A DNA stretch of 64,000 nucleotides from Shewanella sp. CG12_big_fil_rev_8_21_14_0_65_47_15 (GTDB lineage: Bacteria; Pseudomonadota; Gammaproteobacteria; Enterobacterales; Shewanellaceae). The stretch lies in assembly GCF_002783505.1 (NCBI RefSeq), contig NZ_PFGL01000022.1, positions 45,826-109,825 on the forward strand, in the 5' to 3' direction. The first letter of the stretch is position 1; each line of letters begins with the position of its first letter. Below the pieces are notes generated by a model. That model made no database searches. It was not told the origin of the DNA and was given only the letters and a program-made list of their open reading frames with translations. The translations under genes were made by a program, and so were the position numbers. Shown piece by piece: positions 44,757 to 54,764 of this stretch.

Positions 44757-46169
44757 ATGCGAATGAGTGAACAAGTGTGGATCCTCGACGATGATAGCTC
44801 GATACGTTGGGTGCTAGAAAGAGCACTCCAAGGTGCCAAACTCAGCACCGCCAGCTTTGCCGCGGCTGAGTCACTGTGGCAGGCATTAGAGATCTCTCAG
44901 CCTAGGGTAATAGTGTCGGATATCCGCATGCCTGGGACGGATGGGCTCAGCCTACTCGAAAGGCTGCAAATCCATTACCCCCATATTCCCGTGATCATTA
45001 TGACGGCGCACTCGGACTTAGACAGTGCCGTCAGCGCCTATCAAGCGGGTGCATTTGAGTATCTGCCCAAACCCTTCGACATCGATGAGGCCATCTCCCT
45101 CGTCGAACGAGCCCTCACCCATGCTACGGAGCAGAGCCCAGCACCCGTGCAGGAAACCCAAGTCAAAACCCCCGAAATCATAGGTGAAGCGCCGGCGATG
45201 CAGGAGGTATTTCGCGCCATAGGCAGGCTTTCACGCTCATCCATCAGCGTGCTCATTAATGGCCAATCGGGGACGGGCAAAGAACTGGTTGCAGGGGCAT
45301 TACACAAACACAGTCCCCGCAAAGATAAGCCATTTATCGCCTTGAACATGGCGGCAATTCCAAAGGATTTAATCGAGTCTGAACTATTCGGCCACGAAAA
45401 AGGTGCCTTCACCGGCGCCGCCAATGTGCGCCAAGGCCGCTTCGAGCAAGCTAACGGTGGCACGCTCTTTTTAGATGAAATCGGCGATATGCCGCTGGAT
45501 GTCCAAACACGACTGCTACGGGTCCTCGCCGATGGCCAGTTCTACCGCGTCGGCGGCCACAGTGCGGTGCAAGTCGATGTACGCATCATTGCCGCAACCC
45601 ATCAAGATCTGGAGCAGCTGGTACAAAAAGGTGGTTTTAGGGAAGATTTGTTCCATCGTCTTAACGTTATTCGCGTGCACTTGCCGCCACTATCACAACG
45701 CCGTGAGGACATACCCCAGCTCGCCACCCATTTTCTGGCCTCGGCGGCGAAGGAAATCGGCGTAGAAACTAAGATAATGACCAAAGAAACGGCGGCTAAG
45801 CTCTCGCAGCTCCCTTGGCCAGGTAACGTAAGGCAGCTCGAAAACACCTGTCGTTGGTTAACAGTCATGGCATCGGGACAGGAAATTTTACCCCAGGATT
45901 TACCGCCTGAACTGCTAAAGGAGCCTGTGAGTGTGACTCACGCCGCAAGGGGGGGGCAAGATTGGCAAGCGGCCTTAACCGAATGGATAGATCAAAAACT
46001 CTCGGAGGGAAATAGCGATCTATTGACCGAAGTGCAGCCCGCTTTCGAGCGTATTCTGCTAGAAACTGCACTGCGCCATACCCAAGGCCATAAACAAGAA
46101 GCGGCGAAACGTTTAGGTTGGGGGCGCAATACGCTAACGCGGAAATTAAAAGAGTTGTCTATGGATTAA
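44757..46169 (+). CDS. glnG: nitrogen regulation response regulator NtrC
   Basis: 470 residues; the ATG at 44757 has GAGGA 6 bases before it. Receiver domain (phospho-Asp in VIVSDIRMPGTDG), sigma-54 AAA+ domain with Walker A GQSGTGKE, GAFTGA motif for sigma-54 contact and GGTLFLDEIGDMP, and C-terminal Fis-type HTH (QEAAKRLGWGRNTLTRKLKEL). It activates sigma-54 promoters of nitrogen assimilation genes and likely represses ntrBC through the two sites upstream. Confidence 0.94.
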   Translation: MRMSEQVWILDDDSSIRWVLERALQGAKLSTASFAAAESLWQALEISQPRVIVSDIRMPGTDGLSLLERLQIHYPHIPVIIMTAHSDLDSAVSAYQAGAFEYLPKPFDIDEAISLVERALTHATEQSPAPVQETQVKTPEIIGEAPAMQEVFRAIGRLSRSSISVLINGQSGTGKELVAGALHKHSPRKDKPFIALNMAAIPKDLIESELFGHEKGAFTGAANVRQGRFEQANGGTLFLDEIGDMPLDVQTRLLRVLADGQFYRVGGHSAVQVDVRIIAATHQDLEQLVQKGGFREDLFHRLNVIRVHLPPLSQRREDIPQLATHFLASAAKEIGVETKIMTKETAAKLSQLPWPGNVRQLENTCRWLTVMASGQEILPQDLPPELLKEPVSVTHAARGGQDWQAALTEWIDQKLSEGNSDLLTEVQPAFERILLETALRHTQGHKQEAAKRLGWGRNTLTRKLKELSMD

Positions 46170-46214
46170 GCATTACTCACCAATAATAGCGGTATTGACT
46201 TATTCATAGACAAC

Positions 46215-46241
46215 AAAAAGGGATATTTTCATATCCCTTTT
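46215..46241. terminator. bidirectional terminator after ntrC
   Basis: AAAAGGGATAT and ATATCCCTTTT form an 11-bp stem with a 5-base loop between converging ntrC and the porin gene. Confidence 0.85.
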
Positions 46242-46297
46242 CTATCAATTCATTCTATGGCGACTAGCGACAATTAAATGCGCTAAATACCAACAAA

Positions 46298-46864
46298 TTA
46301 GAATTGATAATGTACACCGACAGCAAATTGCTTAATATCTGTGTCAATATCTTTTAATCCTAAATAGTTATTATCAGCATCTAACTCACCCGTGGTGACA
46401 TCATAACTGACACGAATATTGAGGTGCTCAGTCACTGCAGCATTAATACCGACACCGTAGGTCCAACCGAAACCGGTCAAGTCTTCATCAAAACCATTGC
46501 CATCGAGCACAATTGCCATAGAAGCGATACCCACTTTGCCGTAAACAGAGAAAATATCATTGATTTGTGCGGTAAATTTAGGTGTAAAGCTTAATGCGCC
46601 AGCGCTAACATCGATGTCCTTATCGCCTAGATCACCAGTGGCAAATAGGTTAGCTTCTAAACCAAACCAGTCGTTGAAGTTATAACCGCCGTAAGCGCCA
46701 AAACCCGTACCTGACTGAGAGTCAGTAAAATCATCACCATCGATTGTGACTTTATTCAATGCACCGCCCACATAAAATCCTGTTGTGTCGGTTGCCGCAG
46801 AAACTTGAGCTGTCGCTAATATTGATAATAAAGAAATGGTAACTAAAGATAATTTTTTCATCAT
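46298..46864 (-). CDS. outer membrane beta-barrel protein, OmpA-like barrel
   Basis: 188 residues with a signal peptide (about 1-23, ending VSAATDT). The rest is an eight-stranded barrel (FYVGGALNKV, GAYGGYNFNDWFGLEANLFA, YGKVGIA, GWTYGVGINAAVTEHLNIRVSYDV) ending FAVGVHYQF, an OMP_b-brl/OmpA-transmembrane type. No OmpA C-terminal peptidoglycan domain. Role unknown; likely a small porin or adhesin-like barrel. Monocistronic. Confidence 0.85.
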   Translation of the reverse strand: MMKKLSLVTISLLSILATAQVSAATDTTGFYVGGALNKVTIDGDDFTDSQSGTGFGAYGGYNFNDWFGLEANLFATGDLGDKDIDVSAGALSFTPKFTAQINDIFSVYGKVGIASMAIVLDGNGFDEDLTGFGWTYGVGINAAVTEHLNIRVSYDVTTGELDADNNYLGLKDIDTDIKQFAVGVHYQF

Positions 46865-47049
46865 ACTTCCCTAATGATTTAAGCCAATAACTAAATGCTG
46901 CGGATATTACAGCAAATCGATAAGAAGAGTTATCGGCAACAAAAATTAAATACATGTTATACAGGATTGGTTCAGTTTTAAATAAGCGGCTCATAGAAGA
47001 ACCGCCCACAACCGTAGACTTAATTAAATCGCTGCACCTCATCTTAAAT

Positions 47050-47943
47050 TTACGGATTGAGGCTAGGCTCAAGTTTCACCGGATCTTGGTGAATAATCAC
47101 CTCGGCATCTTCAAATGCGCCCCTGACTCGTAAGCCCGTGGTATCGGCGATACTGTGGGCCTCATTTAAACTTAAATTACCATCGAGTTCTAAATGAAAT
47201 TGAATAAAAACAGTTTTACCCGCCTGCCGAGTCCGTAAATCATGCAACCCTTGCACCCGTGGGTCCTCCTTCGCAATTTGCTTGATCATCTGACGGGTTT
47301 CTTCATCTAACTCTCGATCTAACAGCGCTTGAATCGAACGATAACCCAGATTAAAGGCTTGCTGCCCAATATATAAAGCAATTAACACCGCAAATAATCC
47401 ATCTGCCCACCACCAGCCATACTGGGATAAGACTAATGCCAACAACACCGCTGCATTGAGGAATAAGTCGGACTTATAGTGCAATGAATCGGCTTCCACC
47501 ACAGTGCTATTAGTTGCGGCGAGCGCCCGTTTTTGCAACATCACCAGCGCCAGTGTCAACACTATAGCAACCACAGAAACCCCAACGCCTAGGGTGGCAT
47601 GCTCCACAGGCGCAGGAGTAATAAGGCGTTCTCCGCCATAAAACAGCAGCAAAAAAGCGGAGCCCATAATAAAGGCGGACTGGGCGAGGGATGCTAAGGG
47701 TTCTGCTTTTCCGTGGCCATATCTATGGTCGTGATCGGCGGGCACTATCGCGTAGCGAATGGCAACAAAATTGATAATAGAAGCGAGTGCGTCGGCAAAG
47801 GAATCCGTCAGAGACGCCAACATACTGGCAGAACCTGAGTATAACCAAGCCAATAGCTTGATAGTAATAAGGGTCAAAGCGGTAGCCACAGAAGCGCGGC
47901 TAGCCAGTTTGACCCAAAAATCGTATTGGGAAGTTTGAGTCAT
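47050..47943 (-). CDS. fieF: cation diffusion facilitator FieF
   Basis: 297 residues with six membrane helices. Site A ligands appear as SLTDSFADALAS (Asp pair, helix 2) and VVEADSLHYKSDLF (His/Asp pair, helix 5). HDHRYGHGKAEPL is the conserved loop. The C-terminal domain carries LHDLRTRQAGKTVFIQFHLELD and ADTTGLRVRGAFEDAEVIIHQDP. It exports Zn2+, Fe2+ or similar ions with H+ exchange. It lies 51 bases downstream of the cpxP-like gene, the same neighbour as in E. coli. Confidence 0.9.
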   Translation of the reverse strand: MTQTSQYDFWVKLASRASVATALTLITIKLLAWLYSGSASMLASLTDSFADALASIINFVAIRYAIVPADHDHRYGHGKAEPLASLAQSAFIMGSAFLLLFYGGERLITPAPVEHATLGVGVSVVAIVLTLALVMLQKRALAATNSTVVEADSLHYKSDLFLNAAVLLALVLSQYGWWWADGLFAVLIALYIGQQAFNLGYRSIQALLDRELDEETRQMIKQIAKEDPRVQGLHDLRTRQAGKTVFIQFHLELDGNLSLNEAHSIADTTGLRVRGAFEDAEVIIHQDPVKLEPSLNP

Positions 47944-47994
47944 TGGGGGTCTATATCGGGAAGCTATGACTCTATTGTATATCAGCTAAGTCGC

Positions 47995-48486
47995 TTAACT
48001 GCGAGGTTCTTTAACGACTTGTGCTTCAAATCGCGCTTTAAATTTAGCCTGCTGCTCCGGCGTCAGCAGATTGTAAATTTGGTTCTGCACCTTCATACGC
48101 TCAATGGCATGCTCTTGACGCTTCTCTTGCTGTGCACTGAGCATTGCCTTAGCCTGCGTTTCATCGAAGGTAGCGGAGGTAATTAAGGCTTGCATCTCCG
48201 CACGATGGGCCAAACGCTGCTCTTTCGTTGGTCGATCTTCACTACGAGTGGCACGCTGCTCGGCAAACAATTGTTTAATGTCGGCCTTCTGTGCATCGGT
48301 TAAATCGAGCCCTTCAAACATTCTGTGCATACCATCATGGGCCATTCGATCTCCATTTCTATGGAACTCACCCATTGAATGGTCACAGCCTTGAATCGGT
48401 TCGGCATTGACCGTTGTCGCGAATACGGCTGAGCTTGCTAATAAGGCAAATAGGCCCGCTTTTAAAGGAGATAATGTTTTCATCAT
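47995..48486 (-). CDS. cpxP: CpxP/Spy-family periplasmic stress protein
   Basis: 163 residues with a signal peptide (1-28, ending VNAEPIQ). The two LTxxQ motifs of the family are LTDAQKADIKQLF (about residue 61) and LTPEQQAKFKARF (about 142). Helical, charged and soluble. CpxP binds CpxA and restrains it, or acts as a chaperone. It is divergent from cpxRA with a CpxR box between, the same layout as in enterobacteria, so it is probably a Cpx target. A second ATG follows the first. Confidence 0.88.
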   Translation of the reverse strand: MMKTLSPLKAGLFALLASSAVFATTVNAEPIQGCDHSMGEFHRNGDRMAHDGMHRMFEGLDLTDAQKADIKQLFAEQRATRSEDRPTKEQRLAHRAEMQALITSATFDETQAKAMLSAQQEKRQEHAIERMKVQNQIYNLLTPEQQAKFKARFEAQVVKEPRS

Positions 48487-48609
48487 GTTAACCTCAATAG
48501 TTCAACTTTATGTTGTGAAGATAAGACACAGTGACGACCCTTTTAAAAGCCAAATCACTTTCGACCCTTACAGTCTAAAGGGCTATATGTAAGTGAGGGC
48601 GTTGCCTGA

Positions 48610-48624
48610 GTAAATCACTGTAAA
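48610..48624. promoter_or_regulatory. CpxR box
   Basis: GTAAATCACTGTAAA is a perfect GTAAA-N5-GTAAA direct repeat, the CpxR-P consensus. It lies 124 bp before cpxP and 239 bp before cpxR, in the shared 376-base control region. Confidence 0.8.
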
Positions 48625-48862
48625 GTTGTATCAATTCAAAAGGTGGCCGACATTCAGTCATTGATGCACCTTGAATTGAAACACCCTAGGCGCTCTGAAA
48701 CTCGTATCTTGAGGTAGCTTAGGTGTAGCAGATCCCTATTCTTTACTTTGGCTTACATTGCTACACAGCAATTGACATCAAAACGGGTATACTCTGCCAA
48801 AGCACTAAAGCACCTGAGATAATCGGGCGCAAAAGGCCATATTACAGAGATTAAGGAACAGT

Positions 48863-49549
48863 ATGAGTCGGATATTATTAATCGATGACGATCTGGGTCT
48901 ATCGGAACTCCTCGGGCAATTACTCGAACTAGAAGGGTTCAAGTTAACGCTGGCCTACGATGGTAAACAGGGTCTGGAGTTGGCCTTGGCGACGGATTAC
49001 GATTTGATCCTACTCGATGTGATGTTACCTAAGTTGAACGGCTTCGAAGTGCTACGCGCCCTGCGTCAACATAAGCAAACCCCAGTGTTAATGCTGACCG
49101 CCCGCGGTGATGAAATCGACCGCGTGGTTGGCCTTGAAATCGGTGCCGACGACTACCTGCCTAAACCCTTTAACGACAGAGAACTGATCGCCCGTATTCG
49201 TGCCATTATTCGCCGCGCCCATTTAACGGCCCAAGAAATTCATGCGACTCCGGCACAGGAATTTGGCGATTTACGTTTGGATCCTTCCCGTCAAGAGGCT
49301 TACTGTAACGAGCAGTTGATCATACTCACTGGCACAGAATTTACCCTGCTGCATACCCTAGCGCTGCACGCTGGCGAGTTGATGAATAAGGAAGAATTAA
49401 ACGAAATTGTGCTCGGTAAAAAACTCATGCCCTTCGATCGCAGTTTAGATATGCATCTATCCAATTTACGGAAAAAACTCCCCGAGCGTAGCGATGGTAG
49501 GCCGAGGGTGAAAACTATCCGTGGCAAAGGCTATATTTGGTTACCCTAA
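48863..49549 (+). CDS. cpxR: envelope stress response regulator CpxR
   Basis: 228 residues. Receiver domain with DDD pocket (LLIDDDLGL), phospho-Asp in LILLDVMLPKLNG (about 51) and DYLPKPFND; C-terminal winged helix ending KTIRGKGYIWLP. OmpR family. It binds GTAAA repeats when phosphorylated by CpxA and controls periplasmic protein-folding genes. The cpxA gene follows with a 14-base gap. Confidence 0.92.
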   Translation: MSRILLIDDDLGLSELLGQLLELEGFKLTLAYDGKQGLELALATDYDLILLDVMLPKLNGFEVLRALRQHKQTPVLMLTARGDEIDRVVGLEIGADDYLPKPFNDRELIARIRAIIRRAHLTAQEIHATPAQEFGDLRLDPSRQEAYCNEQLIILTGTEFTLLHTLALHAGELMNKEELNEIVLGKKLMPFDRSLDMHLSNLRKKLPERSDGRPRVKTIRGKGYIWLP

Positions 49550-49563
49550 CGGCGGAGTCGACT

Positions 49564-50913
49564 GTGCCTAATCGCTTATTTATCAAACTATTGCTCGGAT
49601 TTTGGCTCTGCAGCTCGCTGATCATTGCCTTGGTTGGCCTATTGCCCTTGCTACAACAAAATCACGATAGGGCCCCCATTCCACCGCACCTTGAAAAAAT
49701 GCTCGCCACGGTCGCATTACGCATCCAAGAAAATCCGACTCTGCTTAAATCAGATTTTCTGCGCCGCTGGGAAAGGCATAGGGATATGGAGGGTAAACCA
49801 TTACGGCTGTATTTAGTGAACAACCAAGGACAAGTGCTCAACACCAATAGGGTCAGCCGTGGTGTTCGCAGCTTTATGTTGATGGCCGATGAAGAAAAAC
49901 AACCTATTAGCCATCAATTTAAAGATGAATTGGTTTTCGGCCCCCATCAATTCACCCTCGGAGGTGAAACCTATTTTATCTATGGCCGCCTACCGGATAT
50001 CCATCCGCGCCCCTGGTTTTTCTTCTTCATTGAAAACAAGCTGTTAACCCTAAGTCTAGCGATTGTACTCTCGGGATTACTCTGTGGCCTGCTCGCATGG
50101 CATCTAGGCAAGGCATTAAATTCACTTAAAAAGAGTGCCAATGCCCTCGCCGAGGGTGATCTAAGCAACCGCGTCGATAGGGCGACAACCCAGCGTAATG
50201 ATGAAATTGGCCAGCTTGCCAGCGCCTTTAATAGCATGGCGGACTCCATTGAAGCCATGGTGAACAACCAACAGAGATTGATGGGCGATATTTCCCATGA
50301 GCTACGCACTCCCTTGACCCGGTTGCAGCTATCCTTAGCCCTAGCCCGTAAAAAAGGGCAGCAAACCACAGAGACAGACCGCATCGCCTACGAGGCCGAA
50401 CAGTTAGAGAAACTGATCGCCGAATTACTCGAGTTATCGCGGGTTAAACTCAATACTAACGAAACTAAAGTCAAGTTAGGCCTAGCCGAATCCTTAAGCC
50501 AAGTATTGGATGATGCAGAATTTGAAGCCGCTCAACAGGGTAAAAAAATCACCATAGAGATCGACGAAGCGATTGAATTTGCCCAATTTCCTAAATCACT
50601 TTCCCGCGCGATTGAAAATCTGCTGCGTAATGCAATTCGCTACGCCGCAAGCGACATTCACCTGCACGCAAGCGAAACGGCTGAGCAAGTACAAATCACG
50701 ATAACGGACGATGGTCCGGGCATAGATGCCGCCGAACTCGATGCCATCTTTAAACCTTTCTACCGCCCCGACTCGGCACGGCAAAGAGAAAGCGGCGGCT
50801 GGGGACTCGGACTGGCAATCACCGAGGCGGCGATTAGCGCCCACAAAGGTAAGATTAAAGCCGAGAACCGCGTTCCCCATGGCCTTAGGGTATATATGAG
50901 TTTACCCAAATAA
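49564..50913 (+). CDS. cpxA: envelope stress sensor kinase CpxA
   Basis: 449 residues from the GTG at 49564, with GGAG 6 bases upstream; an earlier frame overlaps cpxR. Helix 5-27, periplasmic sensor (30-160), helix about 165-187, HAMP (LNSLKKSANALAEGDLSNRV), HisKA with DISHELRTPLTRLQLSLA (His about 245) and HATPase with NLLRNAIRYA, DDGPGID and GWGLGLAIT. It detects misfolded envelope proteins and is restrained by CpxP. Confidence 0.92.
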   Translation: MPNRLFIKLLLGFWLCSSLIIALVGLLPLLQQNHDRAPIPPHLEKMLATVALRIQENPTLLKSDFLRRWERHRDMEGKPLRLYLVNNQGQVLNTNRVSRGVRSFMLMADEEKQPISHQFKDELVFGPHQFTLGGETYFIYGRLPDIHPRPWFFFFIENKLLTLSLAIVLSGLLCGLLAWHLGKALNSLKKSANALAEGDLSNRVDRATTQRNDEIGQLASAFNSMADSIEAMVNNQQRLMGDISHELRTPLTRLQLSLALARKKGQQTTETDRIAYEAEQLEKLIAELLELSRVKLNTNETKVKLGLAESLSQVLDDAEFEAAQQGKKITIEIDEAIEFAQFPKSLSRAIENLLRNAIRYAASDIHLHASETAEQVQITITDDGPGIDAAELDAIFKPFYRPDSARQRESGGWGLGLAITEAAISAHKGKIKAENRVPHGLRVYMSLPK

Positions 50914-50978
50914 CCCCTGTTGTTAAGCCCTTTAGCTAAATGTGGAAGGGCTTATCGACATTTGCCATCGTTCTACTA

Positions 50979-52982
50979 TCATCCCTTAATACCAAACTGT
51001 TTCAGCTTACGATACAAGGCATTACGGCTGATCCCCAAACGCTTGGCGCATTGGCTCACATTACCATCACAGGCTTGGTATACCTGCAGCACATTGCTAT
51101 AAATCGCCTCGTGGAGAGAATCCGATTGCACCGCAGTGGCAGTTGGCAGCGTCGCAGTGTTGCCACTTGTAACTTTGCCACTTGTAACTTTGCCACTCGT
51201 AACTTTGCCACTCGTAACTTTGCCACTCACAACTTTGCCAGCCAGCGGATGTGATGCAGAGTTTTGACCGGTTTTAACCTCTTCACCTAATGGCTGCTCT
51301 TCATTTAACAGCTGTGTGTTTAACAGCTGTGCATCTAACGGATCCACTGTTAACGGAGCGCACGCTAATTTTTGTGCCAGATAATCGGGTAAATGCTGCC
51401 AAGTTAAAGTGTCATCCCCTTCAGCCATCAAGCAAGCCACTTGCATAAGATTATCCAGCTCACGCAAATTGCCCGGCCAGTCGTGTTGCATCATTTGCCC
51501 TAACAGCTCAGGGCAGATCGCCTGCGGCGCAATGCGATGTTTACGATGCAATTTATGGATAATGCGCTCGATATCCTGCCGCTCACGCAGCGCAGGTAAA
51601 CGTACTTGCAGACCATTTAATCGATAGAATAAATCCTGCCGAAACAGCCCCTGCGCCACTTGTTGCTCTAAATCCATATGGGTCGCGGCAATGATTTGAA
51701 TATCGACTTTAAAACTTTGATTACTGCCAACGGGCACCACTTCGCGCTCCTGCAATACCCTGAGTAAACGACTCTGGGCCGCCAGCGGCATTTCACCGAT
51801 CTCATCTAAAAACAAAAAACCGCCGTGGGCTTGGCGAATTTTGCCGATAAATCCAGTGCGGTTCGCCCCAGTAAAAGCGCCCGCCTGATAACCAAAGAGT
51901 TCAGATTCGACTAACTCGGCAGGTAAGGCCGCGCAGTTCACCGCCACTAAGGGCTCGCTGCGACGCGCGCTCTGGGCGTGGAGTTTTTTAACAAACTGCT
52001 CTTTACCGACGCCGGTTTCACCGAGCACTAACAGCGGAATTTGCTTGGTGATCACCCTATTGGCATGTTGCCATGCGCGCTCAAGTTGAGGATCGCGAAA
52101 CCGCACGCCCAGTTGATTAAGCGATTTATTGCTCATCGCCACCCGACTCTTAGCGCTGGGAATGTTTAAGGGCTGAGTCTGTAGATGCAAGTCTAAATGC
52201 TGATTAAAGCCACCCGCACGGCTCCAATTATCGCCTAAGTACTGCTCGATGGCATCGCCGACCTTAGCATGGTTAAGCAATTGTTTCGCCATGGGATTAC
52301 AACCCACAATGCGACCATCGCTGTCGGCAATCACTATGCCCTGCCAACCCGAATTCAGTAAATTTGGCTGCGCCGCTAAATCGATTCGATAATGGCTATC
52401 GGGCAGATGACACAAAAGCGCGGTCTCGACCTGCTGCGCCAAACTCGACACTAACATCAGCGTCTGCTGGGTGTGCCTTTGCTGCTCACTGGTGATATCT
52501 ATCACCCCGAGCATCTCACCTTGGGGAGAAAATATCGGGCAGGCGGTGCAACTCATAAAACGATTCTGGCGAATAAAATGCTGCTCACCCACCACAGATA
52601 CCGCTTGTTTGGCGGTGAGTGCCGTCCCTATCGCATTGGTGCCTTTATGCTGCTCAAGCCAATTCACCCCAATGTCCAGAGCCACGTCCGCCAATTTTGT
52701 AGAGTAACGGCTCACGCCCCAGTGCCTAAGCACATAACCCTCGGCATCGGAGAGCAGGAGTCGGCTATTAGAATGCGCCATCAACTGATTGAACAAGGGC
52801 AAGGCATGGGATTGCACTAATGCGATGAGCATTTGATATTGCTCATGTTTCTGCTTTAGTTCGCTAGCATCGAGCCTAAGCTCTTGGGGTAACTGAAACT
52901 CTGACAAGCCAGCGCCAATGCTGCGCTGCCACGAATCGGCCAACCACGCCTGTGTCGATGGTAAATGCGGTTTAACTGTCAT
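50979..52982 (-). CDS. sigma-54-dependent activator, AcoR-like
   Basis: 667 residues from the ATG at 52982 (MTVKPHLP); a longer frame runs through the upstream promoter. N-terminal GAF-like sensor region (about 60-200, with CTACPIFSPQGEMLGVIDIT), central AAA+ domain with GETGVGKE, GAFTGANRTGF and GFLFLDEIGEMPL, and a C-terminal Fis HTH (NVSQCAKRLGISRNALYRKLK). Between AAA+ and HTH is a linker with five tandem KV(T/V)SG units encoded by a 15-base repeat. It faces the aldehyde dehydrogenase gene, which has a sigma-54 promoter, so that is its likely target. Confidence 0.88.
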   Translation of the reverse strand: MTVKPHLPSTQAWLADSWQRSIGAGLSEFQLPQELRLDASELKQKHEQYQMLIALVQSHALPLFNQLMAHSNSRLLLSDAEGYVLRHWGVSRYSTKLADVALDIGVNWLEQHKGTNAIGTALTAKQAVSVVGEQHFIRQNRFMSCTACPIFSPQGEMLGVIDITSEQQRHTQQTLMLVSSLAQQVETALLCHLPDSHYRIDLAAQPNLLNSGWQGIVIADSDGRIVGCNPMAKQLLNHAKVGDAIEQYLGDNWSRAGGFNQHLDLHLQTQPLNIPSAKSRVAMSNKSLNQLGVRFRDPQLERAWQHANRVITKQIPLLVLGETGVGKEQFVKKLHAQSARRSEPLVAVNCAALPAELVESELFGYQAGAFTGANRTGFIGKIRQAHGGFLFLDEIGEMPLAAQSRLLRVLQEREVVPVGSNQSFKVDIQIIAATHMDLEQQVAQGLFRQDLFYRLNGLQVRLPALRERQDIERIIHKLHRKHRIAPQAICPELLGQMMQHDWPGNLRELDNLMQVACLMAEGDDTLTWQHLPDYLAQKLACAPLTVDPLDAQLLNTQLLNEEQPLGEEVKTGQNSASHPLAGKVVSGKVTSGKVTSGKVTSGKVTSGNTATLPTATAVQSDSLHEAIYSNVLQVYQACDGNVSQCAKRLGISRNALYRKLKQFGIKG
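51161..51235. repeat. five tandem 15-bp repeats in the AcoR-like gene
   Basis: Unit TGCCACTTGTAACTT with small changes, five copies in phase with the reading frame, encoding a KV(T/V)SG linker. The multiple-of-three length keeps the frame if the copy number changes. Confidence 0.9.
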
Positions 52983-53012
52983 AGCCGTGCTCCCCCGAGC
53001 TGTGTTCCGTTT

Positions 53013-53033
53013 CGGCACAGTTGCAGTGTGCCG
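53013..53033. promoter_or_regulatory. candidate upstream activator site
   Basis: CGGCACA and TGTGCCG form a 7-bp dyad with a 7-base centre, about 120 bp upstream of the sigma-54 promoter and 31 bp before the activator's own start, a typical place for an enhancer. Confidence 0.45.
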
Positions 53034-53153
53034 TTCGATGACAAAGTGACCACAGGACACACTTCTTTCCCTGAGTGCCCATACTGTTTCAAATCTGCAA
53101 AATGAGCTTTTCATCATACTGTTAGCGCAACAAGTGTACAACTCTTGCCAGTT

Positions 53154-53168
53154 TGGCACTCTCCTTGC
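53154..53168 (+). promoter_or_regulatory. sigma-54 promoter of the aldehyde dehydrogenase gene
   Basis: TGGCAC-TCTCC-TTGC matches the -24/-12 consensus TGGCAC-N5-TTGC exactly, 75 bp before the ATG. Confidence 0.88.
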
Positions 53169-53243
53169 GATGCACCTTAGGTATGCAAGTCTCAAGTGTT
53201 ACGTTAGAGAACACTAAGCTAATCAACAAGAAGGAATGATTCT

Positions 53244-54764
53244 ATGATTTATGCTCAACCCGGAACCGCAGGCGCAATCGTTAACTTCAAAGAAAAATAT
53301 GCCAACTTTATCGGTGGTAAATGGGTCGCCCCGGTCAATGGTAAATACTTCGACAATCTCTCACCCGTAAATGGCCAAAACTTTTGTCAAATCCCGCGAT
53401 CCGATGCCCAAGATATTGAATTAGCGTTAGATGCAGCCCACGCAGCTAAAGAAGCTTGGGGTAAAACCTCAGTCACCGAACGCTCAAATCTGTTACTGCG
53501 CATTGCCGATCGGGTCGAGCAAAATCTCGAATATTTAGCCGTCGCCGAAACCTGGGAAAACGGTAAAGCGGTGCGTGAAACCTTAAACGCCGACTTACCC
53601 TTATTCGTCGATCACTTCCGCTACTTTGCCGGTTGTATCCGCGCACAGGAAGGCAGCGCCGCCGATATCGATGGCAACACAGTCAGCTATCACTTCCCAG
53701 AGCCGCTGGGCGTGGTCGGGCAAATCATCCCTTGGAACTTCCCGCTCTTGATGGCCGCATGGAAAATCGCTCCTGCGCTGGCGGCGGGAAACTGTGTAGT
53801 ACTCAAACCTGCGGAGCAAACGCCGGTATCGATTCTGGTATTACTCGAGCTGATTGAAGACCTATTACCCGCGGGCATTCTTAACGTAGTCAACGGCTTT
53901 GGCGCCGAGGCAGGACAAGCACTGGCCACCAGCAAACGCATCGCTAAACTTGCGTTTACGGGCTCCACTGAAATTGGTTATCACATTTTAAAATGCGCCG
54001 CCGAATCCTTAATTCCATCAACCGTTGAGCTTGGCGGTAAGTCGCCTAACGTGTTTTTTGCCGATGTGATGGACCATGAGGACGAGTATTTAAACAAGGC
54101 CGTCGAGGGTATGTTGCTGGCCTTCTTTAACCAAGGCGAAGTCTGTACTTGCCCATCACGGGTGTTAGTCCAAGAGTCGATTTTCGATCGCTTTATCGAA
54201 AAAGTGCTCGCCCGCGCACAAACTATTAAGCAAGGCGATCCATTAGATACCGACACTCAAGTGGGCGCTCAAGCCTCCAAAGAACAGTTCGATAAAATCT
54301 TAAGTTACTTAGCCATAGGTAAGGCTGAGGGCGCGCAGGTGCTACTGGGTGGCACGCTTTGCCAACTCGATGGTGGCCAAAGCGAAGGTTATTACATCAG
54401 CCCGACAATTATGAAAGGCCACAATAAGATGCGTGTCTTCCAAGAGGAGATCTTCGGCCCTGTCATTTCGGTCACCACCTTTAAAGATGAAGCCGAAGCC
54501 TTAGCGATCGCCAACGATACTGAGTACGGCTTAGGCGCTGGCGTGTGGACGCGGGATATGAACACGGCTCAACGCATGGGACGTGGCATTCAAGCGGGCC
54601 GCGTGTGGATTAACTGTTACCACGCCTATCCTGCCCATGCCGCCTTTGGTGGATACAAAAAATCCGGCATCGGCCGCGAAACCCATAAGATGATGCTCAA
54701 CCATTATCAAAATACTAAGAATCTCTTGGTAAGTTACGATGTGAATCCTTTAGGTTTCTTCTAA
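53244..54764 (+). CDS. NAD(P)-dependent aldehyde dehydrogenase (AldB/ExaC type)
   Basis: 506 residues. Cofactor and active-site motifs: [35 protein letters not shown], catalytic Glu in [12 protein letters not shown] and catalytic Cys in [14 protein letters not shown]-terminal [11 protein letters not shown]. Likely oxidises acetaldehyde or another short aldehyde. Its sigma-54 promoter and the divergent AcoR-like activator suggest induction by alcohol, acetoin or aldehyde. Single gene. Confidence 0.92.
   Translation: MIYAQPGTAGAIVNFKEKYANFIGGKWVAPVNGKYFDNLSPVNGQNFCQIPRSDAQDIELALDAAHAAKEAWGKTSVTERSNLLLRIADRVEQNLEYLAVAETWENGKAVRETLNADLPLFVDHFRYFAGCIRAQEGSAADIDGNTVSYHFPEPLGVVGQIIPWNFPLLMAAWKIAPALAAGNCVVLKPAEQTPVSILVLLELIEDLLPAGILNVVNGFGAEAGQALATSKRIAKLAFTGSTEIGYHILKCAAESLIPSTVELGGKSPNVFFADVMDHEDEYLNKAVEGMLLAFFNQGEVCTCPSRVLVQESIFDRFIEKVLARAQTIKQGDPLDTDTQVGAQASKEQFDKILSYLAIGKAEGAQVLLGGTLCQLDGGQSEGYYISPTIMKGHNKMRVFQEEIFGPVISVTTFKDEAEALAIANDTEYGLGAGVWTRDMNTAQRMGRGIQAGRVWINCYHAYPAHAAFGGYKKSGIGRETHKMMLNHYQNTKNLLVSYDVNPLGFF

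Noticed and set aside
51161..51235. Short regular repeats that could suggest a CRISPR array
   Set aside because: Repeats are 15 bp, directly adjacent with no spacers, and lie in frame inside a coding sequence.
50940..51254. Plus-strand frame rich in repeated FAT(H/R/C)N units
   Set aside because: It is the reverse of the tandem repeats in the AcoR-like gene, without its own ribosome site or family likeness.
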